Below, piece by piece: positions 20,551 to 30,326 of a stretch of 64,000 nucleotides of DNA. The number at the start of each line of letters is the position of its first letter. The stretch's first letter is position 1. Below the pieces are notes generated by a model, which searched no databases, had not been told where the DNA came from, and saw only the letters and a list, made by a program, of their open reading frames with translations. The stretch is from contig OZ024783.1 of NCBI GenBank assembly GCA_964017065.1, positions 1,366,134 through 1,430,133 on the forward strand, written 5' to 3'. The position numbers and the translations under genes were made by a program. This DNA is from Haliclona indistincta. Taxonomy: Eukaryota > Porifera > Demospongiae > Haplosclerida > Chalinidae.

Positions 20551-21906
20551 TACTGGTATGCTGCGAGCCTCCCACTTTCAGCACGATTTGCGTAAAATTC
20601 AATGCATTTTTATCTCTCAATTATCATTGCCGATAGGCAATGATATGTAGGGATGACCACGAATTAAGATGGCGGCTACTCATGTGTGAAAATTAGTTTT
20701 CGCACATATCTCTTTTGTTATACGTTTCTACTGCATTTTAACTATCTTTGAGGGAATCTGAAGTGTAAGCGCTTGTAGGAAGTCCATGAAAGTCGCCGGG
20801 ATTGCTTGCCCGACGACGAAAATCAAGATGGCGACTCTCAGGGAGCACGTTGCAGATCTTCGCTGTTTTAGCGTTTATCGAAATTCCAGACATCTAGGAT
20901 TGATCAGGCGATTGTTCTGAGCATGGAAATACCTTTGGCGAAGCTGGCAAACGTTTCTAAACAGGTAAAACAAAATCGCCGCCCACGCGAATTGTTCATC
21001 TTCTTTCTTCTTCTTCTTCTTCTTCTTCTTCTTTTGACAAGCCTAGCGCTGTCCTGAGTGAACGAATCACTATCAAACTTGCACCATCGCACGTGTATAT
21101 ATCTGGGGTAGTGCACTTAGTGCTTAGATAGGCATCAAACACTACCAAAAGCGAGTAATCCTTGAAAAACATGGTTTTTGGACCGTTTTGGGCTGTTATA
21201 GCGACTCATTAATTAACCCTCTTGTCGCTGCTGATCATTGACTCCGCCCACATCAGTTTTGAAAGTGAGCTCTGTTCTCGCTTTCTCTCTGCTCTGGGCG
21301 CTTCAGCGCGCAAGCTAGAGCCTAGAGGTATGAACAAGCAGTATACTATACCCTGAGTAACATTGATCTGTCTATGCTGTCGTTATGACCCACGGCAGGC
21401 GCGAACCGGACAACGGTGATGCTACCCGATCTACTGACGGGCATCTAGGCTAGGTTTCTTACACTACGTGGCGTGAGCTGTACCTATAGGACCTCTGTGC
21501 TGTTGACAACTGGACGTTGGTCATTGTAAATGGCTAGAAGCCTCTGTGATCGTGATATCGACATCAACAAGGCTCTACTAGGCGTGTCTACTCACGAATC
21601 CTTAGGCTATCCCGGCGGACTAGTCTTCCAGCCATGATCATCATAGTGTTCCACTGAGTTGTCAGCGTTAGTCTCTTCTTCATCCATTACAGTGCTAGGA
21701 AATGTCTTGTTGTCAACTCAACCTCGATCTCTAACCTTTCGTGATTGCCGATAATAACATTCCATGTTCCTTGACTCTCTGACTATAGAGGCTATGCACC
21801 TTCTCATCTACTAGCTAGTAACTGCTGCTCACAGAGTTGTAAAAATGAAATAACAGCTAGCATAGAATACAGCTGATAACTGATAGTGATCAAAAAAGTA
21901 ACAGGA
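20551..21906. other. 1.35 kb intergenic, with a TTC microsatellite and the outer flank of the foldback element
   Basis: No coding frame is convincing. (TTC)n lies at 21,001-21,034. From about 21,790 the sequence matches, inverted, the outer part of the element copy at 3.1-3.25 kb, so the foldback element may really start near 21,790. Confidence 0.5.
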
Positions 21907-22578
21907 ACAAGTAAAGTAAAAAAGTTTTAATAAAAAAACTAAAAAGTGTAGGGATGACTCTTGCAAAAGTAAAGGAACAAGATGGGATAATGCTTGCAAA
22001 AGTAATAGAACAAGATGGGATGATGCTTGCAAAAGTAAAGGAACAAGATGGGATGATGCTTGCAAAAGTAAAGGAACAAGATGGAATAATGCTTGCAAAT
22101 GTAAAAGTCCCAAGTATCCCTACATCAGCGGCTTGAAGGAGGACGCAGTCCGATGAAGTAATTGACGGTTGTAAATAAATATAGAGGTATCTGTTTTTAG
22201 GAGGACGCAGTCCGATGAAGTAGTTGACAGTTGTAAATAAGCTGCAGGTTGCTGTATTTGGAGGACGCAGTCCGATGAAGTAAATGACGGTTGTAAAAGG
22301 TGTAGGAAGAGGATTCCGCATCAATTTTGTCAGTTGCACGTCATCGCAGCAAGCCGCTGATGTAGGGATACTTGGGACTTTTACATTTGCAAGCATTATT
22401 CCATCTTGTTCCTTTACTTTTGCAAGCATCATCCCATCTTGTTCCTTTACTTTTGCAAGCATCATCCCATCTTGTTCTATTACTTTTGCAAGCATTATCC
22501 CATCTTGTTCCTTTACTTTTGCAAGAGTCATCCCTACACTTTTTAGTTTTTTTATTAAAACTTTTTTACTTTACTTGT
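21907..22578. mobile_element. Foldback element with 229-base arms built from 33-base repeats
   Basis: Arms at 21907-22135 and 22350-22578 have equal length and appear nearly or completely identical as inverted copies. Each arm holds about five 33-base direct repeats containing CTTGCAAAAGTAAAGGAACA. The 214-base spacer holds three direct repeats (starting 22138, 22200, 22260) of GGAGGACGCAGTCCGATGAA. No protein is encoded; the repeat frames (MLAKVKEQDG) are mirror copies of each other and only reflect the 33-base period. The right end overlaps the last codons of DHDH copy 3. Confidence 0.85.
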
Positions 22579-23593
22579 CATTATTATTGTCGTTGATAGC
22601 AGTGTACACCACTCCACTCTGCTTCATGGCTTCCTCCATCATCTTAGCTATCAACAGTGACTCTTTGTGAGGCATCACTTCACTCTCTTTCTTGCCCTCT
22701 GCCAAGCATCTTCTCACCTCCTCTGCCTCATATCTCAGTCCAGTACTGTTAGGATAGTTTAATGGAAGAGTAGTCTCAGGCAGTGGATACTCTTTAACTC
22801 CGGCAGAGGATTCCAGTTTTGTCGGACATACGAAATAGTCTAGTAATTTCACATCGCCCTTGGTGCCACAAACCACACCCTCACAAGACATGTTGTTAGC
22901 TGTCCCGCAGGTAAGTTGAGCAATGCGTCCTCCCTTGTAGATCATAGTAATGGCAGCCAACTCATCTGTACCCTCCTCGGTCAGCTGTCCCCAGGCATGG
23001 ATGCTCTCTGGTGTCTCACCCCCAAACACCATGCTAGCAAAACTCAAGCAATACACGCCAACATTCAACACTGCTCCTCCACCTAGCTTAGGGTCAACAA
23101 GAGTAGTTACTGATGGATCACGGCGGAAAGACAACTTAGCATTCACGTATCTCACTTCACCAATCTCGCCTTCTGCTATTATTCGACGAAGTTCTTTTAT
23201 GGCCGGAAAATACATCATCCAAATAGCCTCCATTAAGAAGAGTCCCTTCTCTTGAGCTGTTTTCAGCAGTGTCGCTGTGTCTCGTACGTTCATTGTCAGT
23301 GGTTTCTCACAGAGGACAGGCTTCCCCTTGCCTAGTACCATGGTACAGACGGCTAAATGGGTTGTATTAATGGTACCAACGTACACAACATCCACTTCTT
23401 CATCAGCTGCCACCTCCTCGTATGATCCGTATGCTCGAGGGATGTCGTGCGTTGCCGCGAACACCTTGGCGCGCTCGAGTGAGCGGGCACCGACAACTAC
23501 TACCTTGTGCTCACTGACTGGAAGAGTCTTAAGAGCCACAACAAAGTCATTGGAGATCTTTCCAGCGCCACAAATACCCCATCGCAACGCCAT
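22571..23593 (-). CDS. DHDH: Dihydrodiol dehydrogenase-like oxidoreductase 3
   Basis: Intronless, 340 residues. GICGAGKISNDF nucleotide-binding loop, EKP motif (CEKPLTMN), GGGAVLNVGVYCLSF core, and the family's C-terminal AEEVRRCLAEGKKES. The paralogues end VVYYQ, but this copy ends VVYTAIND followed by Asn/Asp and Lys. The last codons and the stop come from the end of the adjacent foldback element, whose insertion replaced the native 3' end. The body of the enzyme is intact. The transcript would end within or read through the hairpin element. Confidence 0.87.
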   Translation of the reverse strand: MALRWGICGAGKISNDFVVALKTLPVSEHKVVVVGARSLERAKVFAATHDIPRAYGSYEEVAADEEVDVVYVGTINTTHLAVCTMVLGKGKPVLCEKPLTMNVRDTATLLKTAQEKGLFLMEAIWMMYFPAIKELRRIIAEGEIGEVRYVNAKLSFRRDPSVTTLVDPKLGGGAVLNVGVYCLSFASMVFGGETPESIHAWGQLTEEGTDELAAITMIYKGGRIAQLTCGTANNMSCEGVVCGTKGDVKLLDYFVCPTKLESSAGVKEYPLPETTLPLNYPNSTGLRYEAEEVRRCLAEGKKESEVMPHKESLLIAKMMEEAMKQSGVVYTAINDNNNDK

Positions 23594-23716
23594 TATTACA
23601 AGCCAGCCCCTCCCTCTTTCACACGTGCGTACAAAATGAGCAATTATTACAGTATCTGCAAGAGAGAGTGAGCGAGATAGAAAAGCACAGCGTTCACTCT
23701 CACTATGTGCTCCTGG

Positions 23717-24724
23717 TCACTGATAATACACCACTCCAATCTGCTTCATGGCTTCCTCCATCATCTTAGCTATCAGCAGTGACTCTTTGTGAGGCATCAC
23801 ATCACTCTCTTTCTTGCCCTCTGCCAAGCATCTTCTCACCTCCTCTGCCTCATATCTCAGTCCAGTGCTGTTGCAATAGTTCAGTGGACAAGTAGTCTCA
23901 GGCAATGGATACTCCTTGACTCCAGTTGGTGTTTCTAGTCGTGTTGGACAATGAAAACGTTTCGGTACTTTGACATCACCCTTGGTCCCACACACCACTG
24001 CCTCGCAGGGAAGAGCACACACTGTCCCGCAGGTGAGTTGAGCAATGCGTCCTCCCTTGTAGATCATAGTAATGGCTGCCAACTCATCTGTACCCTCCTC
24101 GGTCAGCTGTCCCCAGGCATGGATGCTCTCTGGTGCCTCACCTCCAAACACCATGCTAGCAAAACTCAAGCAATACACTCCAACATCCAGCACACCTCCT
24201 CCACCTAGCTGAGGGTCAACAAGACGAGGGCCTCTCAATGGATTAGAGCTACGACGAAATGAATGAGTGACATTCACATGCCTCACTTCACCAATCTCGC
24301 CTTCTGCTATTATTCGACGGAGTTCCACCATGGCCGGGAAATATCTAGACCAAAGACCTTCCATGAAGAAGAGTCCCTTCTCTTGAGCTGTTTTCAGCAG
24401 TGTCTCTGTGTCTCGTACATTCATTGTCAGTGGTTTCTCACAGAGGACAGGCTTCCCCTTGCCTAGTACCATGGTACAGACGGCTTGATGAGTCGTATTG
24501 ATGGTGCTCACGTAGACAACGTCAACTTCCTCATCTGCTGCCACCTCCTCGTATGATCCGTATGCTCGAGAGATGCCGTTTGTTGCCGCGAACTGCTTAG
24601 CGCGCTCGAATGAGCGGGCACCGACAGCCACAACCTTGTGCTCGGTGACAGGAAGAGTCTTGAGGGCAACAACAAAGTCGTTAGAGATAAGCCCAGCTCC
24701 ACAGATACCCCACCGCAACGCCAT
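23717..24724 (-). CDS. DHDH: Dihydrodiol dehydrogenase-like oxidoreductase 4
   Basis: Intronless, 335 residues, almost exactly the vertebrate DHDH length. Rossmann loop GICGAGLISNDF, EKP motif intact, substrate-domain motif GGGVLDVGVYCLSF, ending VVYYQ. It follows copy 5 by 92 bases and precedes copy 3 by 123, so each copy carries its own short promoter region. All features of an active NADP-dependent oxidoreductase are present. Confidence 0.9.
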   Translation of the reverse strand: MALRWGICGAGLISNDFVVALKTLPVTEHKVVAVGARSFERAKQFAATNGISRAYGSYEEVAADEEVDVVYVSTINTTHQAVCTMVLGKGKPVLCEKPLTMNVRDTETLLKTAQEKGLFFMEGLWSRYFPAMVELRRIIAEGEIGEVRHVNVTHSFRRSSNPLRGPRLVDPQLGGGGVLDVGVYCLSFASMVFGGEAPESIHAWGQLTEEGTDELAAITMIYKGGRIAQLTCGTVCALPCEAVVCGTKGDVKVPKRFHCPTRLETPTGVKEYPLPETTCPLNYCNSTGLRYEAEEVRRCLAEGKKESDVMPHKESLLIAKMMEEAMKQIGVVYYQ

Positions 24725-24816
24725 TACTGAACTGAGCTGCGGGTCCAGCCCCTCCCTCTTTCAAACGCCCAAAAGTGAATAATACATGTATCCAAATCAT
24801 CATAATCATAATCTTG

Positions 24817-25824
24817 TCACTGATAATAAACCACTCCAATCTGCTTCATGGCTTCCTCCATCATCTTAGCTATCAGCAGTGACTCTTTGTGAGGCATCAC
24901 ATCACTCTCTTTCTTGCCCTCTGCCAAGCATCGTCTCACCTCCTCTGCCTCGTATCTCAGACCAGTGCTGTTAACATAGTTCAGTGGAAGAGTAGTCTCA
25001 GGCAGTGGATACTCTTTGACTCCAGTTGGTGTTTCTAGTCGTGTTGGAGTCCAGAAAGGTTTTGGTATCTTGATATCACCCTTGGTCCCACACACCACTG
25101 CTTCACAGGGAAGTTCATAAGCTGTCCCGCAGGTAAGTTGAGCAATGCGTCCTCCCTTGTAGATCATAGTAATGGCTGCCAACTCATCTGTACCCTCCTC
25201 GGTCAGCTGTCCCCAGGCATGGATGCTCTCTGGTGTCTCACCTCCAAACACCATGCTAGCAAAACTCAAGCAATACACGCCAACATCTAGCACACCCCCT
25301 CCGCCTAGCTGAGGGTCAACAAGACGAACCCCTCCTCCACTCGATGGACTGCGACGAAATGAAAATGTAGCGTTCACATGCCTCACTTCACCAATCTCGC
25401 CTTCTGATATCATTCGACGAAGTTCACCCATTGCAGGGAAATATCTTGTCCAAAGAGCCTCCATTAAGAAGAGTCCCTTCTCTTGAGCTGTTTTCAGCAG
25501 TGTCTCAGTATCACGTACGTTCATTGTCAGTGGTTTCTCACAGAGGGCAGGCTTCCCCTTGCCTAGTACCATGGTACACACGGCTAGGTGGGTCGGGTGG
25601 ATGCTGCCCACGTAGACAACGTCCACTTCTTCATCTGCTGCCACCTCCTCGTATGATCCGTATGCTCGAGGGATGCCGTGGGTTGTCGCGAAACTCTTTG
25701 CGGAGTCCAGAGAGCGGGCGCCGACAGCTACCACCTTGTGTTCGCTGACTGGAAGAGTTTTGAGGCTCACGACGAAGTCGTTGGCGATTTTACCAGTGCT
25801 ACATATGCCCCACCTGAGAACCAT
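24817..25824 (-). CDS. DHDH: Dihydrodiol dehydrogenase-like oxidoreductase 5
   Basis: Intronless, 335 residues, starting MVLRWGICSTGKIANDF. The nucleotide loop has GICSTG where the others have GICGAG. That replaces a glycine of the loop, so cofactor binding may be altered. EKP motif and C-terminal domain are intact and the end is VVYYQ. It is the 5'-most member of the array and lies 150 bases downstream of the CNG channel gene, same strand. Confidence 0.89.
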   Translation of the reverse strand: MVLRWGICSTGKIANDFVVSLKTLPVSEHKVVAVGARSLDSAKSFATTHGIPRAYGSYEEVAADEEVDVVYVGSIHPTHLAVCTMVLGKGKPALCEKPLTMNVRDTETLLKTAQEKGLFLMEALWTRYFPAMGELRRMISEGEIGEVRHVNATFSFRRSPSSGGGVRLVDPQLGGGGVLDVGVYCLSFASMVFGGETPESIHAWGQLTEEGTDELAAITMIYKGGRIAQLTCGTAYELPCEAVVCGTKGDIKIPKPFWTPTRLETPTGVKEYPLPETTLPLNYVNSTGLRYEAEEVRRCLAEGKKESDVMPHKESLLIAKMMEEAMKQIGVVYYQ

Positions 25825-25976
25825 GGTTGCTTGACACCACGCGGTGTTCGCCCACGCATCTGAAGTGATCAGTGATTATAGCAGCATAGTGCTAATAGAG
25901 GTAAAACAACCTTTGAAACAACTGAGAGAATTGAATTATTTCCAAAATAATGTTACAATACAAACAGGTACATATT

Positions 25977-28064
25977 CTACATGTGGGATGAAACCTTCCT
26001 ATCAGGAGGCACTGGTGAGGGTGTAAGCCCGTTCAACGTTATGTGCAAGTCATCTTGTGAGACTCGACTCAATCTAGACGTCCGTCTCTGCTTGTTGTCT
26101 GATAACAGTTCCTTTAGCATCGTCTCCACTAGATTGAGCTTCCAGTGTATCTCTATCACTTGGTCCATCATCCCTCTTGAGTCTACCGTCGTACCGTTGC
26201 TCTCCATATCAGAGTCCTCTAAATCGCTGTCAGAGTCGTCATTGCTGAAAGATAATTCATCGATGTCTTCAAATATTTCGACAATTTCTGGTTTTTCTAG
26301 CACCGGCGTGTCAGCAACCTCCAGCTTCTTTTGTCCCTTTGCTCTGAGAGTCTCCATTGCTTGTGGATAATCTTGCATCACCTCGAGTAGATCCATTCGT
26401 GACAGACAGAGAAGGTCAGAGTAACCAACTGAACGAACAAATGCAGTTCTTCTGTGATGGCTGTGACCAAGATTGAGAACACCGATTTCTCCAAAGTAGT
26501 CTCCCGGTTTCAGCTCTGCAAGTAACTCTCCATCTTCTTCAGGCAGAACCTCCAGCTTGCCGTGACTAACGATGTACATCTCCCGTCCAACGTCGCCTTT
26601 TCTGCAGACATACTCGCCAGGAGAATACACTTGCATCTGTAACCGCAAGACCAACTCCCAGAGCAGCCCTTGCTCGCATTCCTCAAAGAAGTCTACCTTT
26701 TTTAGCGTCTCAAAGTGAACATGGATACCTATTTCAGCTTTCAGCTTATCGGGAAGATAGTTAAGAACAGTCTGGTCATCAATTGGGTGACCATGAGTGC
26801 ACAGGTAGTCGAACCACTTGATCACTCTCTCCTGGAGGTGATTAGGCACGTTCATCTGATGCATGTATACCTTGATGCCGTCCATCCTCTGCTGGAATTT
26901 AGCTCGCAATTTTCGCATATTCCCAATGATTCCGCCCATGTTGCCTACTAGGGTTGCAAACATCAGGATTCCAATAAGGTAATCGAGAGTGACAAACACA
27001 TACTCCACATTTGTGATTGGTTTCGGCAGCTCTCCGATAGTAGTGAGCGTGAGAGTAGACCAGTAGAAGCAGTAGATGTACTGGCGGGTCAGTGTACCCC
27101 ACTGTTCCTCATAGGATGTGGTGTTCCAGACAGGATAGACCCACTCATCTCCTCCATATCCTATATACCAGCTAAGGAGGAAGTACACACAAGCATTCCA
27201 GTGTATGATAACAAGCAGGTTATGTATTAGAGAAAATACCCGAAACGTGTGCGGAAATCGGCTGTAGCTCTCCGTCCGATCTGAGAACTCTTTGAGACGG
27301 TATAGTTTGAGCAGCTTCGGCCAGTGGAGGTAGGGCGGAGGGGGAGACCAGAATAGGATGATGTAGAAGATGTCTAGAGGGAGCACAGCAATGTAGTCTA
27401 TGTAAGAAGTGACAGATGCAAAGTACCGTCTCTTCAAAGCACCTAGGTCCTCCTCTAGAATACCATCGTGTAGATAACTAGTATGGCTGTTCACGTAAAT
27501 GTCTACAACGTAAACTGCAATGCATATCCAGTCCATTGCAAACCACATCAGGGCGGCAAGAGTGCTTTCCTGCATAACATCAAAGGCGCACCGTAGCACA
27601 ATGGTCCAGAGAAAATACACTGCCACCATGGAAATGACGATCAACCAGTAGTAGTAGTTCTTGTTGGCGGGATCCACAATGAACGCGTTGTCGTTGGTTC
27701 GCCTCAATACACCGGACTTTGGTGCCTTGACACCGGACAAGAGATCGTGGGAGCTTAGGGGACTGAATTTACGAAGCCAATCTTGTCGCTCGCGCTGCTT
27801 TTTCTTGATCCATCTGCCGGTTTGACTAACTGTGGAGAACATCGAGGCGGCGCTAGATTTTCTTCTTCTCCTAGGTGATCGTGGAGGGCCTGACATCTTG
27901 GAAAGACCAGCAACACCGAGTTGATTACCGTACGCTGTTTCCTCTTGTTGCGCATCCTTTGCGAGCTGCCGTGTGAAGTCAACTGTCTCTGTCTGTTCTG
28001 TTAGGGTCGGGAGAGCTGTTCTAAAGAAAGGCAGAGAGAAGCGCGTGCGTCGGTCCATCTTCAA
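25977..28064 (-). CDS. Cyclic-nucleotide-gated cation channel, CNGA-like
   Basis: Single-exon gene, 695 residues. Order: basic N-terminus; S1 at about 138-158 (NYYYWLIVISMVAVYFLW), S2 at 168-190, S3 at 220-240, S4 region with WPKLLKLYRL, S5 at 275-300. The pore at 333-350 reads FYWSTLTLTTIGELPKP, where vertebrate CNGA has TIGETPPP; the glutamate of the selectivity filter is kept. Then S6, a C-linker (RVIKWFDYL, LPDKLKAEI) and a cyclic-nucleotide-binding domain at 455-570 with GDYFGEIGVLNL and RRTA, the phosphate-binding cassette. A C-terminal helix near 640-660 (HWKLNLVETMLKELL) may be the trimerising leucine zipper of A-type subunits. It would conduct Na+/Ca2+ on cGMP or cAMP binding. A start at residue 3 is also possible. 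Confidence 0.93.
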   Translation of the reverse strand: MKMDRRTRFSLPFFRTALPTLTEQTETVDFTRQLAKDAQQEETAYGNQLGVAGLSKMSGPPRSPRRRRKSSAASMFSTVSQTGRWIKKKQRERQDWLRKFSPLSSHDLLSGVKAPKSGVLRRTNDNAFIVDPANKNYYYWLIVISMVAVYFLWTIVLRCAFDVMQESTLAALMWFAMDWICIAVYVVDIYVNSHTSYLHDGILEEDLGALKRRYFASVTSYIDYIAVLPLDIFYIILFWSPPPPYLHWPKLLKLYRLKEFSDRTESYSRFPHTFRVFSLIHNLLVIIHWNACVYFLLSWYIGYGGDEWVYPVWNTTSYEEQWGTLTRQYIYCFYWSTLTLTTIGELPKPITNVEYVFVTLDYLIGILMFATLVGNMGGIIGNMRKLRAKFQQRMDGIKVYMHQMNVPNHLQERVIKWFDYLCTHGHPIDDQTVLNYLPDKLKAEIGIHVHFETLKKVDFFEECEQGLLWELVLRLQMQVYSPGEYVCRKGDVGREMYIVSHGKLEVLPEEDGELLAELKPGDYFGEIGVLNLGHSHHRRTAFVRSVGYSDLLCLSRMDLLEVMQDYPQAMETLRAKGQKKLEVADTPVLEKPEIVEIFEDIDELSFSNDDSDSDLEDSDMESNGTTVDSRGMMDQVIEIHWKLNLVETMLKELLSDNKQRRTSRLSRVSQDDLHITLNGLTPSPVPPDRKVSSHM

Positions 28065-28254
28065 TCTGCAGCAGATGCGAGCAGATGGTTGTGATTGTGT
28101 GGGCGAGAGCCGCGAGACCGCAGTATAAAAATGCTGGAGTAAGTAGTAATTAAAACAAAGGCAAATAGTTGTTTGATTTAATAAACAGCTTCGTTACTAT
28201 GCAGTAAATTCATAGTATAGTTCAACTACATTTACTGTACATCAATGCAATGCT

Positions 28255-29145
28255 TTGCGGCTTTGTTCCGGCATAGATACAGTATACCAACAGGGATTAG
28301 CAACGCGTGCGCATTCCAATACATTTTGTATTACGAGCTGATTTTACATCCTCGTTACGGGTTAAACATTAAACGTTGCCTTGCAACGAGCTCGTTGCTA
28401 AGCTAGCTCTTGACGACCGTGCTAAGAAGAGTCACTGGCTGGGCACGATGTCGAGCTCTGGTGATTGACTAGAACGTTCTGTCTACACTTTGATAGTAAA
28501 GGCGACTTGAGTACTGTTTCGTTTTGATCGCTAACCGGCGAAGTGGTTGTTGGTTGCCCTACAAGCGTTGTAAAACGCTGACAAGCAGCTTGTTTACTTT
28601 GCTGAAAAGTGGTTCTGTACCTGTTACTAGGTTTTAGCTGTGCTTCGGTCCATTCTTTGCTGATAACATGTTAGTTCGTACATGTCCTCGTGAGAATAGC
28701 GCAGTTTCTATTCTCGATCTCACACAGTGTAGCGCTAGCGCACTAGACAAACTGAGCCGTTCAGCCGTACGGTACGGGTTTTTCTGTACCTCTTCTGACA
28801 ATAGATACACTCTGGCTGATCTTGTTTTCAGTTTATCCTCGAGAAGAAAGGCTGTTCTATGAGAATAACTGCGCCGAAAGAAGATCTTGCTTTTAACATT
28901 GGTTTTCTCGTGCTTTGAATCCTTCGTTGTACTGACAATTTTCCTGCCTTCGCGTTACAGCAGTCCTACCCACACACGCGATTTGTCAAGCCATGCTATT
29001 TGGCGGGCACTACTCTTCGCACGCTGTGCTCTAACACGTTGGAAATTTAACCCGTAACACGGATGTAGTTGAAATTCCTGTCCGTTGCTAATCCCTGTGA
29101 GTATATTGTATCTATGGTTCCGGTAACTTTTTCCCGCTATGAAAA
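28255..29145. mobile_element. Foldback-type element between CNG and ZMPSTE24
   Basis: Segments of the left side (CATAGATACAGTATACC, CAGGGATTAGCAACG at 28,270-28,310; CGTTACGGGTTAAAC at 28,352) recur inverted in order on the right (29,030-29,115). Imperfect inverted repeats are ~100-150 bases, with an unmatched ~35-base insertion in the left arm. The interior has a 64-codon frame without recognisable features. The right end lies only ~40 bases before the ZMPSTE24 start codon. Exact ends and target duplication were not resolved. Confidence 0.65.
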
Positions 29146-29183
29146 CCGCGAAATAATTGAATGTGGGCGTGGTCGCTACCAAA

Positions 29184-30233
29184 ATGGACTTTCTTGTTCC
29201 TTGCATGCTGACAGTCTGGGTCGCCTTCGCCTGGCAAAGCTACCTGGAATGGCGGCAGGTGAGTACTAGACAACAGACACGCGTCTGTTTAGAGTGAAAA
29301 TACTTTTGTCACGTACTCTACATGCCTCGCATTTTTTGTGTAGCGCCAGGTGTACAAGCACGCACGTGTTCCGGACGAGCTGAGCAGCGTGCTAAACCAA
29401 GACACCTTCGATAAATCTCGTCGCTACCAACTGGACAAGAGCACCTACGGCCTGTGTCACTCACTGTACAAGCAGATCGAGTTCCTGGTAATTTAATGTT
29501 GTGGCTGGTCGAAGGGTATTGATTGACGTTGCTGTGTGTATTGTGTTTCAGCTCATAATCTTGTTTGGATTATTGCCATTTGGCTGGAAATTATCCGGAG
29601 ATCTCATTGGTCAGATTGGTTTCTCTTCCGAGTACGAGGTGAATAACATGAGGCATATCATATTATTAGACGAGTGGATTCCGTCTGCACCTCTCTCCCT
29701 TCCTCCCTCCTTCCCTCCCTTCCTCCCTCCTTCCCTCTTTCCCTCCCTCTTTCCCTCCGTCCCTCCCTCCCTCTCTCTCTCAGGTTCTCCAAACTATCGT
29801 GTTCATTCTATTGCTACTAGTCTACTCCACGGTCACAGAGCTGCCCTGGGGTGCTTACGGCGTCTTTGTCCTAGAAGAACGTCATGGATTCAACAAACAG
29901 GCAAGACCAACACCCATTTTTGAAGATAACAAAAATTAAAATTCTTTTTGCAGACATTTGGTTTCTTCATCAAGGATCATATTAAAGGATTTGCCCTACA
30001 GTGCGTCCTGGTACCATTGATTGTAGCTGGTCTGATTACCGTCATCAAGTGGGGAGGGGAGTACTTCTATGTGTACGCATGGTTGTTTGTGCTCATTGTG
30101 ACACTGGTAAGAAATATTTTTACCTGTTGCTTGTCAACAAACATGAAATAGTGTTGATTTTACAGTGTGAAATTGCAAATTCTTAGCACGATTTGGTGTC
30201 AACATTTGCTTCAATCACACTATTTCATGCTCA

Positions 30234-30326
<93 letters not shown>

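Noticed and set aside
21954..22136. Repeat protein MTLAKVKEQDG and its mirror on the minus strand
   Set aside because: Identical peptides arise from both arms of a foldback element because of the 33-base unit.
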